Shown piece after piece: positions 42,869-54,975 of a stretch of 64,000 bases of DNA (the stretch's first letter is position 1; every line of letters begins with the position of its first letter). Made by a program: the position numbers and the translations under genes. Below the pieces are notes generated by a model that saw nothing but the letters and a program-made list of their open reading frames with translations, ran no database searches and had not been told where the DNA came from. The DNA comes from Vanilla planifolia (taxonomy: Eukaryota; Streptophyta; Magnoliopsida; Asparagales; Orchidaceae). Where the stretch lies: positions 496,001 to 560,000 of the forward strand of contig JAIUJO010000289.1 of NCBI GenBank assembly GCA_023846275.1, read 5' to 3'.

Positions 42869-45800
42869 CAGTCTGATCTCTTATTGTGTAACTTTAACAA
42901 CCCTTTTATTTTGTTATAATACTTTGATTTATCTTTTCTCATTTAAGTTTTAATTTATATCTACCTAATTTTAAAATAATAATTTAATATTGTTTATGCT
43001 TATTTACTTTGTCAAATCATAGTACTTTCACATGTTGCCCAATTAAGAAGATAATAACATTGTTTGAATTGTGTCGATGACCATCATCAACCTAAACATT
43101 CTGTTCTCTATTTCTTAGTATTTTATTTTGCAAGGTTTTAACGTTCTTTGGGGGAATGTGTTAACCTTACCTTTTCTGATACTCAAAGTTGTTACAATAG
43201 ATTCCTTTATTTTCTTCTAATGTAACATACCTATAAATTTTATCACATTTCATCAATTGTTTTTTTTTTCCTTTTATTATATTACTATGTAACTCTAAAT
43301 CTCATCACATGTGACCTTTACGCTTCAATTTTGGTTGTGTTATATTACTCCAATTTTTCTCTTTTCAAATTTAATTTATATTTACTTAATACTAAAATTA
43401 TAATTTATCATTATTTATGCATTTTTAATGTTGTAATTCACTTTAATTTCGAATGAGGTCTTTTAAGAAGTAGCAAATTTCAATGGATTGATCTAGATAT
43501 GCTCTATACAATTAAATATTAATTTGTATTTATTTAAATATTTGATTTTTTTATATTCTATATTCTATAGTTGATAATGAATGATATCACAATTGATATA
43601 CTTAGTATCATTTATTACAAGTTTCTTATATAATTTATTTTATTTCTGTAAATGTTTTTCTTTGCTTTATTTATTATACTATGTAACTAAAATTTAGCTC
43701 TTGTGTTTTTTTATCATGCTTTATTGTTTTATTTTGCATCACTTTATTTTATTTAATTTTATATTTTTGTATATTTACTTAATATTAAAATAATATTTTT
43801 TATTATTTATATTTATTTTCTTAGTAATTTAAAATAATAAAAATTGAGTTTCAATTTAGATGAAACAAATGTCATTTGTCTTGACTTGATAAGTCCTATT
43901 TAATTAAATATTCAATTATATACATATTTAAATATTTAATATTTTAGTGACTTAAAAAGGTTTATGAGACATTTTAATTTATACCCAATTTGATAATCAA
44001 GACAATTACACTCTATCTCTTTAATATCTTGGAATATACCTTTCCTATACATTTTTTCTTAATCCTTTCAATGTTATTTAATTTAGATATATATTACAAT
44101 GAAACTCTAATTATCCACTCTTATGACCTTTTAATCACATAGCTTTAGTTATGTTACATTTGCTCAATTGATCTTTTTTGATCTTCGATATATATTTATT
44201 TAATTTATATGATTATTTAGCTTGGTAATTCATTCTAACTCAAAGAGATGTGTGATTAAAAAAACAAAGGTCACTCAGCTCATCTTTAGAAGATCTATCC
44301 AATTAAGTAATCAATTTGATATACTTTTTTATATTTTATTTTTAAGGGTTTGTCATTTTTTATGTGTTATTTTGACATGTAACTAATTTAACTATCAGTG
44401 ATGCTACAATATATCTTATTAGAACCCTTTAATGGTACTTTCTTATAAAAGTTATCTCATTTTAATAAGCTTTTTTCCTTTGTTTTTGTTATATTACAAC
44501 GCAACTCCAAATCTCGTATTATTTTGCCTTTACAATGTTTTGACTTTGTATATTATATTATTTCAACAATTCTAATTTCACCTTTAACTTATTTTTACTT
44601 TAAATTTAAACAATAATTGCTTTTTTTGCTTATTTAATTTGTTGCTTTGTATTACCATAAAAAAAGGTTTAATCAAGGTGAAACAAACTTCTTTCTGGAT
44701 TGGCTCGATGACTTCTATCCAATTAACTTTTTATATTATAAATAGTTAGACATTTTATTTTCTGGAGTGTGGTATAAATTACTTGACAAGTTTATTGACA
44801 ACCTAATTTTGACGAGTGAGGATCCTACATGTGATCCATTTAGTATCATAGAATACAACTTTTCCATATAGTTTATGTAATTTCTTCAAGTTTTTTTTTG
44901 TGATTTAGTTATAATACTATGTAATTATATATCTGATCTCATGCGACCTATATATCACTTTGATTTAGTTAGATTACAATGCTTTAGTTTAGCTCATTTT
45001 AGTTCTAAATATCTTTAATTAAAATAAAAATATAGTTTGCTATTTTTTATTCCTATTTATAATGATAATTTGTGGTAATTCTTAACATCGTCTGATCAAG
45101 ATGAAACAAATGTCATTGGAATTTCCTTGAAGAGATCTATGTAATCAAATATTTATTTTAAAATCTAAAATTTCTTTCTATCTATGATGTTTTCAAACTT
45201 TTTCGAATATTTTGATTTCTTCATGATTGAATGGTTAAGAATATTACACTAAATCTCCTTAATAATTTGGAATGCAACTTTTCCTTAAAATTTATCTAAT
45301 TTGTTCAACATTTTCACTTTGATTTTGTTATATTACAATGAAACTCTAAATTTCTTTCATCTAACCTTTACGTTTCATTGATTTGATTGTATTAAATGTA
45401 TTTAGTTTATCTGATTTCAGCATTGTTATATATTTTCTCATTTTTAAATGATAATTTATTATTATTTTGCTTATTTACTCTTGCAATTTTTGGAAATTCC
45501 AAACGAAATCTACTTAAGGTAATACAAACATCATTGCACTCATTTGGACGTGCTCCATATAATTAAATGTTCATTTCTAAATTTTGTAATATTCTATTTT
45601 CTACATAATTGTTATGTTTTATGAGACATTTTATTTCATAGCTAATTTTATTGTTTAGGATGTTACACTTAGTATCATATAATGAAAATTTCTTATACAA
45701 TTTATCTGTTTTCTTCAATATTTTTGCTTTGATTTGGTTATATTTTTATGAAACACTTATTCACCTCTTCTGTGACATTTAAATTATTATTTTTATATTA

Positions 45801-46309
45801 TATTACTTTAATTTAACTCATTTAAGCTTCAAGATATAATCACATAATGTTAAAATAATCTTTCATTATTATTTCTACTTATCTAATTTTGTATTTAGTG
45901 GCAACTTCAAAAGAGGTTCAACTGGTACAAAAAAATTGTTGGACTCATTTTAAGGTGCTCTATCTAACCAAATCTCATTTTTAAAGTTCTAAATAATTTA
46001 TTTTTAATAACTTTAGTAAGCTTTACAAGTATTTTAATTTGTACTTGATTCAACCTTTGAGGAAATTTTTTTATGTTCCTTAGGTTCTTGAAATTTTATT
46101 TTCACATACAATTTATCTTATTTTTTCAACTTTTTTACTTTTATTTTTTTATATTAATATGCGACACAAAATCTTCTCTAATGTGGACTTTACAACATTT
46201 TGATTTAATTTTATTATATTTCTTCTATTTGCCTCTTTTCAACTTTAATATATATTTACTTAATATTAAAACAATAATTTATCATTGTTATTCTTATTTA
46301 CTTGGCAAT

Positions 46310-47545
46310 TTGTGCTATACAATCCTCAAAATACCCAATGTTGCTCTCCAAACATCGTACTTTATCCTTCTCTTATAATCATACTTGTATGATCGACGTC
46401 CTTGGCATCTGTACCATCAAGTTTTACTTGAATGAACTCTCCACTTTTGATACTAATGTCCATGTACATAATTGTAATAAGCCTAGTGTGATTACTAGCA
46501 TGTTTTGTTCCTATTAACAACTTCATATTTTTATAGTAAATCACATCACCTTATGTATGGTGGTCAAGCTTTATAATTTCAATTCACTACCAAATGCAAC
46601 CAAAGTTAATGATCACACAACTATTATACTTAAATGTTGACCATGTTGTACTTGTACAAAAATGATTTACTATTTTAGCCTTTAACACTTGTATCCCGAG
46701 TGCTATTTTTGTAAGATTCTACTATACAATTGGTTAAAATCATGATGTCTAATTTTGTAAACAAGACTTTATACCTGTTTCTTAAATCATTATATCATAC
46801 AATTCCACTTTCATATTGCATGACTCTAATAACGCAAAACTAGCAATAGTCTAACTTGTTTACTTGAGTTTTACAAGAATTTAATTGATAGAATAAAATG
46901 GAAATAATATACTTTTGTTGTATCTTTTATAGGTGTAATAATATGGATATGTTTATGTGAAATTTGAATAACATCATTATATTCTCTTCTTGGATGTAAA
47001 TATAGACCATCACTTTGAAAAGATTTGGTGGTGAATATATTTTCTAGATTTTTTGACAAGTTGGAACCAGCAATGCCAATATACTAGGATAAGCATTACA
47101 TCAATGCTCAACTTGAGGAAAGAAAAACAACGAAAAGTTTTGATTCATAAAAGAATCAGAGACTTAGAAAATCCTATGAAAGAAAAACAAAGAAGAAAAC
47201 TAAAACAATTTATTAGGTTTACACTTTTCTTACTAAACAAATTAGTTATTAGAAATCAATCCATTATAAGAAATAAGCCCAAAAATGTTGATAATGTTAT
47301 AGGATGCACAAAGGTTCCAGTACATATTAAGAGAATGTTTACTTTGGTTTTTTGAAACATAATCAGAAGAAAGTAGATTTTTTAGAGGGTTAAGGAATGA
47401 TTTGGGGAATTGGTGAGGCATGAGCCACAAGAAGAGGCTAGCCACTAATATATGCACTCACTTAATAGTAGGATATGGAGTCATCAATGTCATTACTCAT
47501 ATTCTTTTATTCATTTATGTATGAAATTACATAAGAGAGAGTTAG
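46310..47545 (+). mobile_element. Retroelement-associated 5' segment, unassigned
   Basis: Non-satellite sequence present in all three higher-order copies upstream of the protease relic. By position it should hold the 5' LTR, leader and gag of the element. I could not find an LTR matching the right flank, a primer-binding site or a gag zinc knuckle. A 100-codon + strand frame at 47,053-47,355 is rich in Lys and Arg (for example 'KEKQRRKLKQF') and is broken by stops or frameshifts in copy A. It is not recognised. Confidence 0.45.
46362..46544 (-). pseudogene. Unrecognised short reading-frame relic, copy C
   Basis: A minus-strand frame of 60 codons, the longest of the three counterparts, with MDIS, GEFIQVKLDG and DHTSMIIREG. 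It ends at an in-frame TAA where copies A and B continue with KS and seven to eight more codons. The family is unknown, so this is recorded only because the frame recurs in all copies. Confidence 0.3.
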
Positions 47546-47599
47546 TGGTGATAAAGGCCGATTGCATTTTCCTTTGATGGTGAGGATGCCCGTTATGGA

Positions 47600-48060
47600 A
47601 ATTCTATCTAGACTTTGAGTCAGAGGTGATCATGCTATTCTCAATCATTTTTAGATGAACTTATTTAATTGTTCTTATCGAATTTAGAGTCATGTTATGC
47701 ATGGAATTCATAACCCCACATTTTATGGTGATCAATTGGTAGGAGGCAAAGTTGCACATCAAGGTAACAAATTTAGTTGATCTTCTATACTTTTTAGTTA
47801 ACTAATACATTATGATATTACCAACCCTTTACAATTTAGCTTTAATTTATAAAGGCTATATTGGTTGTTTGGAATTCATATTCGATTCCTTACTTATGAC
47901 ACAAAAGCTATAGAATACCATTCTAGTGAAGGATTATCCAAGCATTTTCTATAAAACTTTCTTGGTTTTCCACTAGTATGGTTGTTAGAGTTTTCTATTG
48001 AGTTGATGAATGGAGCCACTCTTATTACAAAGGCATCATATTGGAGTCTCTAAATGAACT
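47600..48060 (+). pseudogene. Ty3/gypsy aspartic protease and protease-RT linker relic
   Basis: The protease of an LTR retroelement would cut the Gag-Pol polyprotein; here it is dead. Visible in order are an active-site relic FESEVIMLF (47,614-47,640), where the family has Asp-Ser-Gly; then, after an internal loss, LIEFRVMLCMEF (47,674-47,709); HFMVINW, a stop, then EAKLHIK (about 47,719-47,763); KGYIGCLEFIFDSLL (about 47,850-47,900); VKDYPSIF (about 47,927-47,950); and FSIELMNGATLITKASYWSL (47,992-48,051), the segment that normally precedes reverse transcriptase. Stops interrupt the frame. The order and spacing match the protease-RT linker of plant gypsy elements. Confidence 0.72.
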
Positions 48061-48850
48061 TCGAACGTTTGAGGTCGCATTGTACAATGTGGTTAGTAAG
48101 AGATTTTTACCTTAGTTCTTCACCAAGAGGAGTTTCCATTCCCTCCTTTTGAAAGAAGAATTGGGGTTTAAGCATACTACAAAGAACTTAAAAAGGTGAC
48201 TCTTACAAATTAATATCCACTATTACACATAGATGATTTAAGTAATCAATGATAGGGTATATGATAACTTTTAAACATTAACCTTTAATGTGGGTTTCAT
48301 CAAATAAGAATTAGGGTGGACATCCCAAATAAAATTTTCAAGACTTGACTTAGACATTTCGAGTTACAGTTTTACATTTTTACATATCCAACACACCAAT
48401 GATTTTTGTGGACCTATTTGGTCATGTTTTTCAGGCCAACTTACATTAGTTTGTCATTACATTTATTGATGACATTTAAGTGTACTATAAGAGGAAGGAG
48501 CTACATGCTAAGCATCTTAATATTGTTTTCGAGTTTCTTAAAAGGAAGTTACTATATGCAAAATTTTCAAAATCCACCTTTTTGCTCAGATTTGTTGGCT
48601 TTGAAACTCAAAATGTTTGTGCAATAAGAGATACAATACTTCTTGCAAGGTGTGTTCTATCAAAAACTGGATACATTTCATTATTTTATTGGAAATTCAT
48701 AACCTTTTTAGGCCTTTAGAGGTTTTGTCACATGTTTTGTCTTAGCATCTCTAGAAATGTACCACCCTTTTCGCAATAAGATAAGAAAGGAGTCGTTTTG
48801 TTTTTGTTTGGCCATGTTCAGCAAACCATTGCTAGATTAAAATGTAAATT
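48060..48850 (+). pseudogene. Ty3/gypsy reverse transcriptase relic
   Basis: A nearly full-length but dead RT domain. In order: SSSPRGVSIPSF followed by a stop and KK (about 48,113-48,160); YPLLHIDDL (from 48,214); INL (48,278-48,286), where the first catalytic Asp has become Asn; CGFHQIRIRVDIP (48,289-48,327); VMFFRPTY (about 48,421-48,444); FIDDI (48,462-48,476), the catalytic DD pair intact but in a shifted frame; then YYKRKELHAKHLNIVF and LLYAKFSKSTF (48,483-48,580). The RT-RNase H connection relic DKKGVVLFLF and ARLKCKL follows (about 48,780-48,851). At least one frameshift near 48,450 and many stops are present. The motif order makes the family assignment strong. Confidence 0.85.
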
Positions 48851-49400
48851 GTTCTAGCCACTTTTTTGTCATTAGTAGAGCACAAAAAGCCAATCCACAT
48901 GTTTACAAATTGAACACAAATTTCCATAGTGGTAGTCATTATTTAGGTTAGCCATGTTATGTCCTATTCCTTAAACGATTGGCTTTACCATTTTCCAGTT
49001 TTGCTCATGACTTATATTATGATTTATTACGGTAGATAGTGTCCCTAAACATCAAGCATTAAGGAAGAGCCTATTAATGGTGCTTGAAGATTGTGATAAA
49101 ACATTCACATTCAAATATGTAAAGAATCTACATAAAAGATTGAGTAGTACTCTTTAATTTTACATAGCTAGCCATACTTAGACCATTAATAATATAGAGA
49201 ATTTAATACAAAATTTAGATCTTCTTTTGAGACTTGGTGCATAGTCTAACTCTTGATATTAGTTTAGACTTTTTCCTTTGCTGAAAATGTTTGTAAAACA
49301 ACTACTATTGGCCATTGGCATGGCACCACACAAGGCTTTATATGGACAGTGTTGTAGACCATTATTATATTGGATAGATGACCAATCCTTGTAGGTGTTT
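48849..49400 (+). pseudogene. Ty3/gypsy integrase relic (zinc region and catalytic core)
   Basis: It follows the RT connection in the same frame with RNase H missing. Seen in order: STCLQIEHKFP (about 48,885-48,920), the Cys-containing half of the HHCC zinc region; ITVDS (about 49,030), around the first catalytic Asp; DCDKTFTFKYVKNLHKRL (49,089-49,142), with the second catalytic Asp; ENLIQNLD (49,197-49,220), keeping the third catalytic acid Glu; and AIGMAPHKALYGQCCRPLLYW (from about 49,312 to 49,373). Stops separate these pieces. In an active element the product would insert cDNA into the genome. Confidence 0.83.
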
Positions 49401-49835
49401 TGGCCTATGATTATAGGTGAGTCTATTAAGAACATTTAGAAATTTGAGGTATGGTACATAAGATCCACCAAATGTAATGACTATTTACTTTTAAAAAGTA
49501 TTTCAAATTAAGACTCAGGTACATTGGACCCTATAAAAATATGGAATAGATTGGATCCATGGTAGATAAACTTTTGTTTAAAGATACTATAGTTGGGATA
49601 CATTATGTTTTCCATACATCTTATTTGAAGAAATAAGGGCTAGTGTAATCTCATGTCCTTGAAATGAAACCTAAGGTTTTTTAATTACAATTAGATGTGT
49701 CCTATACAAAGCACCTGGTTGGGTTTAGTAGTAGGCCTTTGATAAACCAATGTCTACTTATGATCAAATTTCTTTGAAACAACCATGATGAACGAAAGGC
49801 TACTTGAGAGGTGAAATGCCCAGTTCGATACAGAT
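49400..49835 (+). pseudogene. Integrase C-terminal region with chromodomain-like tail relic
   Basis: LRYIGPYKNME (49,511-49,543) and IHYVFHTSYLKK (49,598-49,633) match the usual end of gypsy integrase. Next comes HVLEMKPKVF (about 49,650-49,680). Then a stretch LLMIKFL, a stop, NNHDERKAT, a stop and E (49,754-49,810) fits the chromodomain-like tail of plant chromoviruses, which guides insertion to particular chromatin. The tail supports a chromovirus rather than an Athila- or Tat-type element. The sublineage cannot be fixed by eye. Confidence 0.68.
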
Positions 49836-49873
49836 GACCAAGGGTATTTTCTTTATTTCTAGGATGGAATCCC

Positions 49874-50480
49874 AAATAAGGCAGGTAAATTACTACCTCT
49901 TTAATAGCTAACCAAGGTACATTAATTAAATCTTGATTTAATTAAATTAATACTTGTAATGTTTTAAACTAACTTTTCTAAAATATGTTATTAATGAGAA
50001 CAATATAGGGTGATGATAATGATCATATAGTATGATGAGGAAAGAAATTAGGTTGAAAGTTTAGTTATGAATATTACATGGAATAATTTTGTTGCTATTA
50101 CCATATGATGAAGCAAAAGAACCACTAAGGATACAAATGCAACCAAATATTGTCACATGACTATGACTCAATGGTTCTTTAAGTGAAATGATGTTGTAGA
50201 TGTTGGTACTTAAATGTGTCCGATAAGTTAAAGATGAAGTTTTGCAATCATATAAGCATAATATAAGCATATAAGATAGTATATCATAAAGGAAGAGATT
50301 GATGATGGACACAAAACTTGGTTAAGGATCATACAAGGTTGGTCACACTACTAAAATGTTAATTGAATAATAGAATAAATATAATTTCAGATGGGGAAAG
50401 TTTTCTTAGTTTAGTTAGCTCATTAGAGCTTGTACACAAAATAATATGATAAGTACATTTGAATAAGTATGATTAAGCTA
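49874..50480 (+). mobile_element. Presumed 3' end: polypurine-like tract and 3' LTR remnant
   Basis: Directly after pol, 'aaataaggcaggtaaa' (49,874-49,889) is placed like the polypurine tract of such elements. About 590 bp of non-satellite sequence follow before minus monomers resume near 50,480. No second LTR copy was found for comparison, so the LTR call rests on position only. A minus-strand frame at 50,061-50,312 lies inside and is judged chance. Confidence 0.45.
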
Positions 50481-52690
50481 ATGGAATCATTGGACATTGG
50501 ATTTATATAGCATTTTGACTCATGCTTCATTTGATGATCATAGATGTTACTATCAATTGCCTTAGAACATTGAAATGTGGTTAAGACATATCTTATTTAT
50601 TAAAATTTTTTACTATGATTTAGTTATATTACAAGGAAACTCTAATTCTCCTCTCATGAATCATTACATTACCTTAACTTAATTGTATTACATTGCTTTA
50701 AGTTTTCTAATTTGAGCTTTAATATATATTTACTTGATATTAAAATTAAGATTATTGATTATTTATACTTATTTAATTTGTTATTTTTTAGTAATTCCAA
50801 ATAACGTTTTATGGAGATAAAATAAAGGTTGTTTGGCTCATCTAAGCACAAAGAAAATAAAAATTTTATTTTTATTTTATTTAAATATTTCTTCTAGTAT
50901 TTTGATATTATTTACGAAGTATTACATCTTATATCTGATTTAACACCCAAGGATGTTACACTCGATTCCTTTAATATCTTTAGATGCAACTTTCTAATAT
51001 AAATTTTTGTCATTTTTTCAAATATTTTACTTTGATTTTTCTATAAAACTATGAAACTCTAAATCTCCACTCCTTTTGCATTTACAATGCTTTGATTTTT
51101 TTATGTTATATTATTTTATGTTGATCTCATTTTAGCTTAAACATATATTTTCTACATATTAAAAAGGAATTGTACTATTAATTTTTCTTATTTAATTTTT
51201 GTAATTCACAATTATTTTCAAAAGAGTTTGATCAAAATGAGATATGTCTTGTTGGACTTTTCTTTCCAAGATCTATCTGTTGAAATATTAATATTTTTAA
51301 CTTTTGAAATATTTAATTTTCTTGTATTTTTTAAAATTTTATGAAGCATATTTATTTGTATTTATTTTAATGATCAAGAATGTTCACTACATCTCCTCGT
51401 TATTTATGAATATAACTTCACCATGATATTTTTGTCTTTTTTTCAAATTGGTTGCTTAGATTTGGATATATTATATTGAAACACAAAATCTCCACTCAAT
51501 TAACCATTAAATTGATTTGATTTTGTTATATCATATTTCATATATTTATCTTATTTCACTTTTTATTTATTTCTTCTAAAAATTAAAATAATGGTTTATT
51601 ACAAATAATTTTTATTTACTTCGGCAATTCCTCATAAGACTAATTTAGTTCTAATCGAGATGAAAATGACATCATTGGACTCATCTTTATCAGCTTTATA
51701 AAATTAAATATTCCTTTATAAGGTCATATATATATATATATATATAGTATTTTGACATGCTTTATGAATCCTTTGGACTAGTACTTGATTTTAATGTCAA
51801 TGATGACTATATATATATATCTATATATATATATATGGTCTTTTGACATGCTTTATGAATCCTTTGGATTAGTACTTGTTTTTATTGTCGATGATGACTA
51901 TATATATATATATATATAGTATTTTGACATGCTTTATGAATCCTTTGGACTAGTACTTGATTTTATTGTCGATGATGTTATAGTCAATCTTCTTTATATT
52001 TTAGAAAGAAACTATCTATAAATTTATCTCTAATAATCAAATGTTTGAGTTTTATTTGGCTATATTATAATAGAACTTTTTCTCTCCTCTTATGAGACCA
52101 TTACATCATTTTGATTTAGTTATATTACATTAATTTATTTCATTATAGCTTTGTTTTATACTTACATAAAAAAATTAATTGTTCATTATTTTTTTATTTA
52201 AATTGATAATTCATAATAATTCAAAATAATGTTTAATAGAGATAAAAGAAATTATTAAACTTACCAAGATTGGCTAGATGTAGTTAAATATTAATTTTTT
52301 ATATTTTTAAACATTTTTTTTATAATGTTTGCTAATTTTAAGAAATATTCATCTAATACCTGATTTGATGAGTGAGTATGTCACACTGAATCTTTGTAGT
52401 ATCTTAGAATGCAAACTTTCCTTATAATTTATCTTATTATTTCATTTTTTAATTTATTTATAAAACTATGTAATTATAAATCTCCTCTAGTGCGACATTT
52501 ACAATGCATTGATTTGGTTATATTACATTTTTTATTTATCCCATTTTAACATTAATATATCATTTTTATATTAAAATAAATTTTGTGATTTATTTTTTTC
52601 TTTTTTAATTTGGTAATTCACAATTGCTCTAAATGGGGATTAATTGAGAGAAAACAACCATCATTGGACCGGCCTTGTTCATAACTATCT
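50480..52690 (-). repeat. Degenerate satellite-like array, minus orientation, right of the retroelement
   Basis: Five or six minus monomers. The first enters mid-monomer ('gcattttgactcatgc'). Relative to the monomer left of the insertion, some 130 bp of the interrupted monomer cannot be found, so the flanks are not a clean insertion site. The block carries the recent three-copy array at 51,726-51,980. It flips to plus orientation near 52,690. Confidence 0.8.
51726..51980. repeat. Three-copy 82-90 bp tandem array with AT-dinucleotide spacers
   Basis: A monomer segment beginning 'ttttgacatgctttatgaat' and running to 'gatgatg' occurs three times (from 51,747, 51,837 and 51,919; periods 90 and 82). 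The copies are separated by 'tatata' tracts of about 20-28 bp. They differ at only a few positions, far less than any two neighbouring 410-bp monomers, so this is a much younger local duplication. The AT tracts at each boundary suggest slippage or AT-mediated recombination. Confidence 0.92.
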
Positions 52691-54417
52691 AAATTTTTAT
52701 GAAAAAATTAGACAAATGGAAGTAAAGTATTCAAAAAAAATAAAAGCAATATAAAAATCACAAAAGAAAAGAATTATTGTTTCATAGTAACATAACAAAA
52801 CTATACTAAAAAAATTAAACAAATTAAATAAGTAATATAAGAAAAATACACTTCAAAACTCCACAAAGATCGAATGCAACATCTTTGATAAAAAAATTAG
52901 AAATAAAAACAAAATGCATTATAAATCATATAAAAACATTCTCACATAAAATTAAAAAATATATACATAATTTTATAGAGTTTGCTTAGTTATGCCCAAT
53001 AACATTTATTTAATTACCATCAAGCCGTGTTTGGAATTACCATAAATTACCAAACGAAAGAAATGTAAATAATAATAAAGAATTATTATAATATAAAGAA
53101 AATGAATATACGCTGAAAAAAGACAAATTAATTCCATTTGATAACACCAAATCAAAGTGATACAGAGATCCAAGAAGAGAAGAATTATAGTTTCCTAATA
53201 ATACAACCAACTCAAATTGAAATATTTAAAAATATGAGATGAATAGTACAATAAAGTTATATTTTAGGATACTATGTAAATCAAGTGTAACATTCTCGAT
53301 TGTAAAATCAGACACAATTTATCAAGATGAATGCCATTTTGAATTTCGATCAATTCCCAAAAAAATAATCATAAAAAATAATAAATTATTATTTTAATAG
53401 TAATGATACATATATTAAAATAGAAATGATATAAATTAAAGCAATATGACATAACAAATAAAAGTAATTTAAACATCACAAGAGAGAAGTTTTATAGTTA
53501 CATTGTAATTTAAATAATTTAAAGTAAAACATTAGGAGAAATAAGATAATTATATGACAAAATTACATTCCAAGATACTAAAAAAATCAAATGTAACATC
53601 TGTAAATGGCAAATGATGTATGAATAGAAATATCTTATAAAACATGACAAAATTTTTAAAAATAAAGTATCTGAAAAATATAGAAGTGAATGTTCAATTG
53701 GATAGAGCTCGTTAACACCAGTCCAATGAGATTTTTTTAATCTCCATGAAACCTCATTTGAAATTACAATAGATTAACAAATTAATTAAACACAAATAAT
53801 AATAAAATATGGTGCAATTTGAAGTAAATATATATTAAAACAAAAAGTTGATAAATTAAAGCAACGCAATATAATAAAGAAAATATGATGTAAAGGTAAC
53901 ATGAGAGAGGAATTAGAGCATCATTGTAACATAACAAAGTTAGTGAAATTCTTTTTAAAAGGGATAAATTTATTTCAAAATGTAGCAATCTAACAAAATG
54001 TGTTAATAGAGAGTTAAATTGTTGAACAACCTTAAAATTAAGATTTAATTGGATAGAACTTACCAAGGCTAGTGACATAACACTTGCATCATCTAAATCA
54101 AATCTTATATAAAATTATTATGAATCACTAAATTCAATAGGCATAAATAATAATAAATAATTATGTTTAAAATTAAGTAAATATATATTAAAGTTGAAAT
54201 GATACAATTTGAGGCAATTTAATATAAGAAAATAAAAGTAATGTTAACTTCATATCAGAAGAAATTTAGAGTCACACAATAATACAATCAAATCAAAAAA
54301 ACAATAAAACAAATGGCATAAACTATATGCGAAAGTTGTATTTCAAGTTATTAAAAAGATCAACTGTAATATCCATTATAGCAAGATCAGATGAAAATAT
54401 TAAAGTAAACAAGCATA

Positions 54418-54455
<38 letters not shown>

Positions 54456-54503
54456 TAATAATAATAGTAATAATAATAATAATAATAAAAATAATAATAA
54501 TAA
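54418..54503. repeat. (AAT)n microsatellite with interruptions
   Basis: About 28 AAT units with a few substitutions (aac, agt, aaa). It follows 'aagcat' directly, so it has grown from the 'cataaataataataaatta' stretch present in most plus monomers. Confidence 0.95.
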
Positions 54504-54944
54504 ATAAATATTAATTAGAAATGAAATAAGATGAATTGAAGCAATGTAATATAAAAAAATCAAAGTGACATAAATGTGAACTATGGGGAGAATAAGAGTT
54601 TCACGTTATTGTAATAAAATCACATAAACAATTTGAAGAAATCAATTGATTTTTATGGGAAAGTTGCATTAAGACATACAAAGGAGATTGATTATAACAT
54701 TCTCAATTGTCAAATTAGGTATGAATCAAAAAATCTCATAAACTACTAAAAAATCTAAAAAAACTATATTTAATAATAAGAAAGGAATATTTAGTTGAAC
54801 ATAACTTGTTAAGACAAGTCTAACAATGTTTGATTTATCTCCATCTAGCCACATTTGAAATTACTAGTAATTATCAATATAAATAAACATATGCAATTAT
54901 AGATTAATATTTTTTAATATGAAGCATATAAATGTACGTATGTG

Positions 54945-54951
<7 letters not shown>

Positions 54952-54975
<24 letters not shown>
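54952..54975. repeat. (AT)12 microsatellite
   Basis: A perfect AT run between 'gtgtatataa' and 'taaagttaaaatgag', at the monomer slot 'taagtaaatatatattaaag'. Confidence 0.9.

Larger units (their letters stand above)
34950..46305 (-). repeat. Degenerate ~410-bp satellite-like array, minus orientation (copy C)
   Basis: About 27 monomers, minus orientation, following copy B landmark by landmark from about 16.5 kb. Near 41,235 it jumps to sequence matching about 28.05 kb of copy B, so roughly 5.35 kb is missing. Between about 45.48 and 45.99 kb it holds a stretch that copies A and B both lack: they pass directly from 'gatgttatagttagt' to the 'agctttacaagt'-like segment. It is interrupted by the small inverted-end insertion at 42,775. 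No gene was seen. Confidence 0.82.
34950..48035. repeat. Higher-order repeat copy C (left part; continues into the fuller retroelement)
   Basis: Shares with copy B the start at the flip, the 38.83 kb landmark, the AC/AT microsatellite at 41.0 kb, the 43.03 kb landmark and the retroelement 5' part at 46.31 kb. Unlike A and B it is not cut at the retroelement linker but runs on into reverse transcriptase and integrase relics. It therefore appears to keep the more ancestral right-hand junction. Confidence 0.68.

Noticed and set aside
47053..47355. 100-codon Lys/Arg-rich frame as an intact nucleic-acid-binding (Gag-like) protein
   Set aside because: The corresponding frame is broken in copy A, largely deleted in copy B, and no zinc-knuckle Cys/His pattern is present.
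49890..50480. The right flank of the element as one of a matching LTR pair with 46,310-46,900
   Set aside because: No shared words beyond chance were found between the two segments by eye, so a pair is not claimed.
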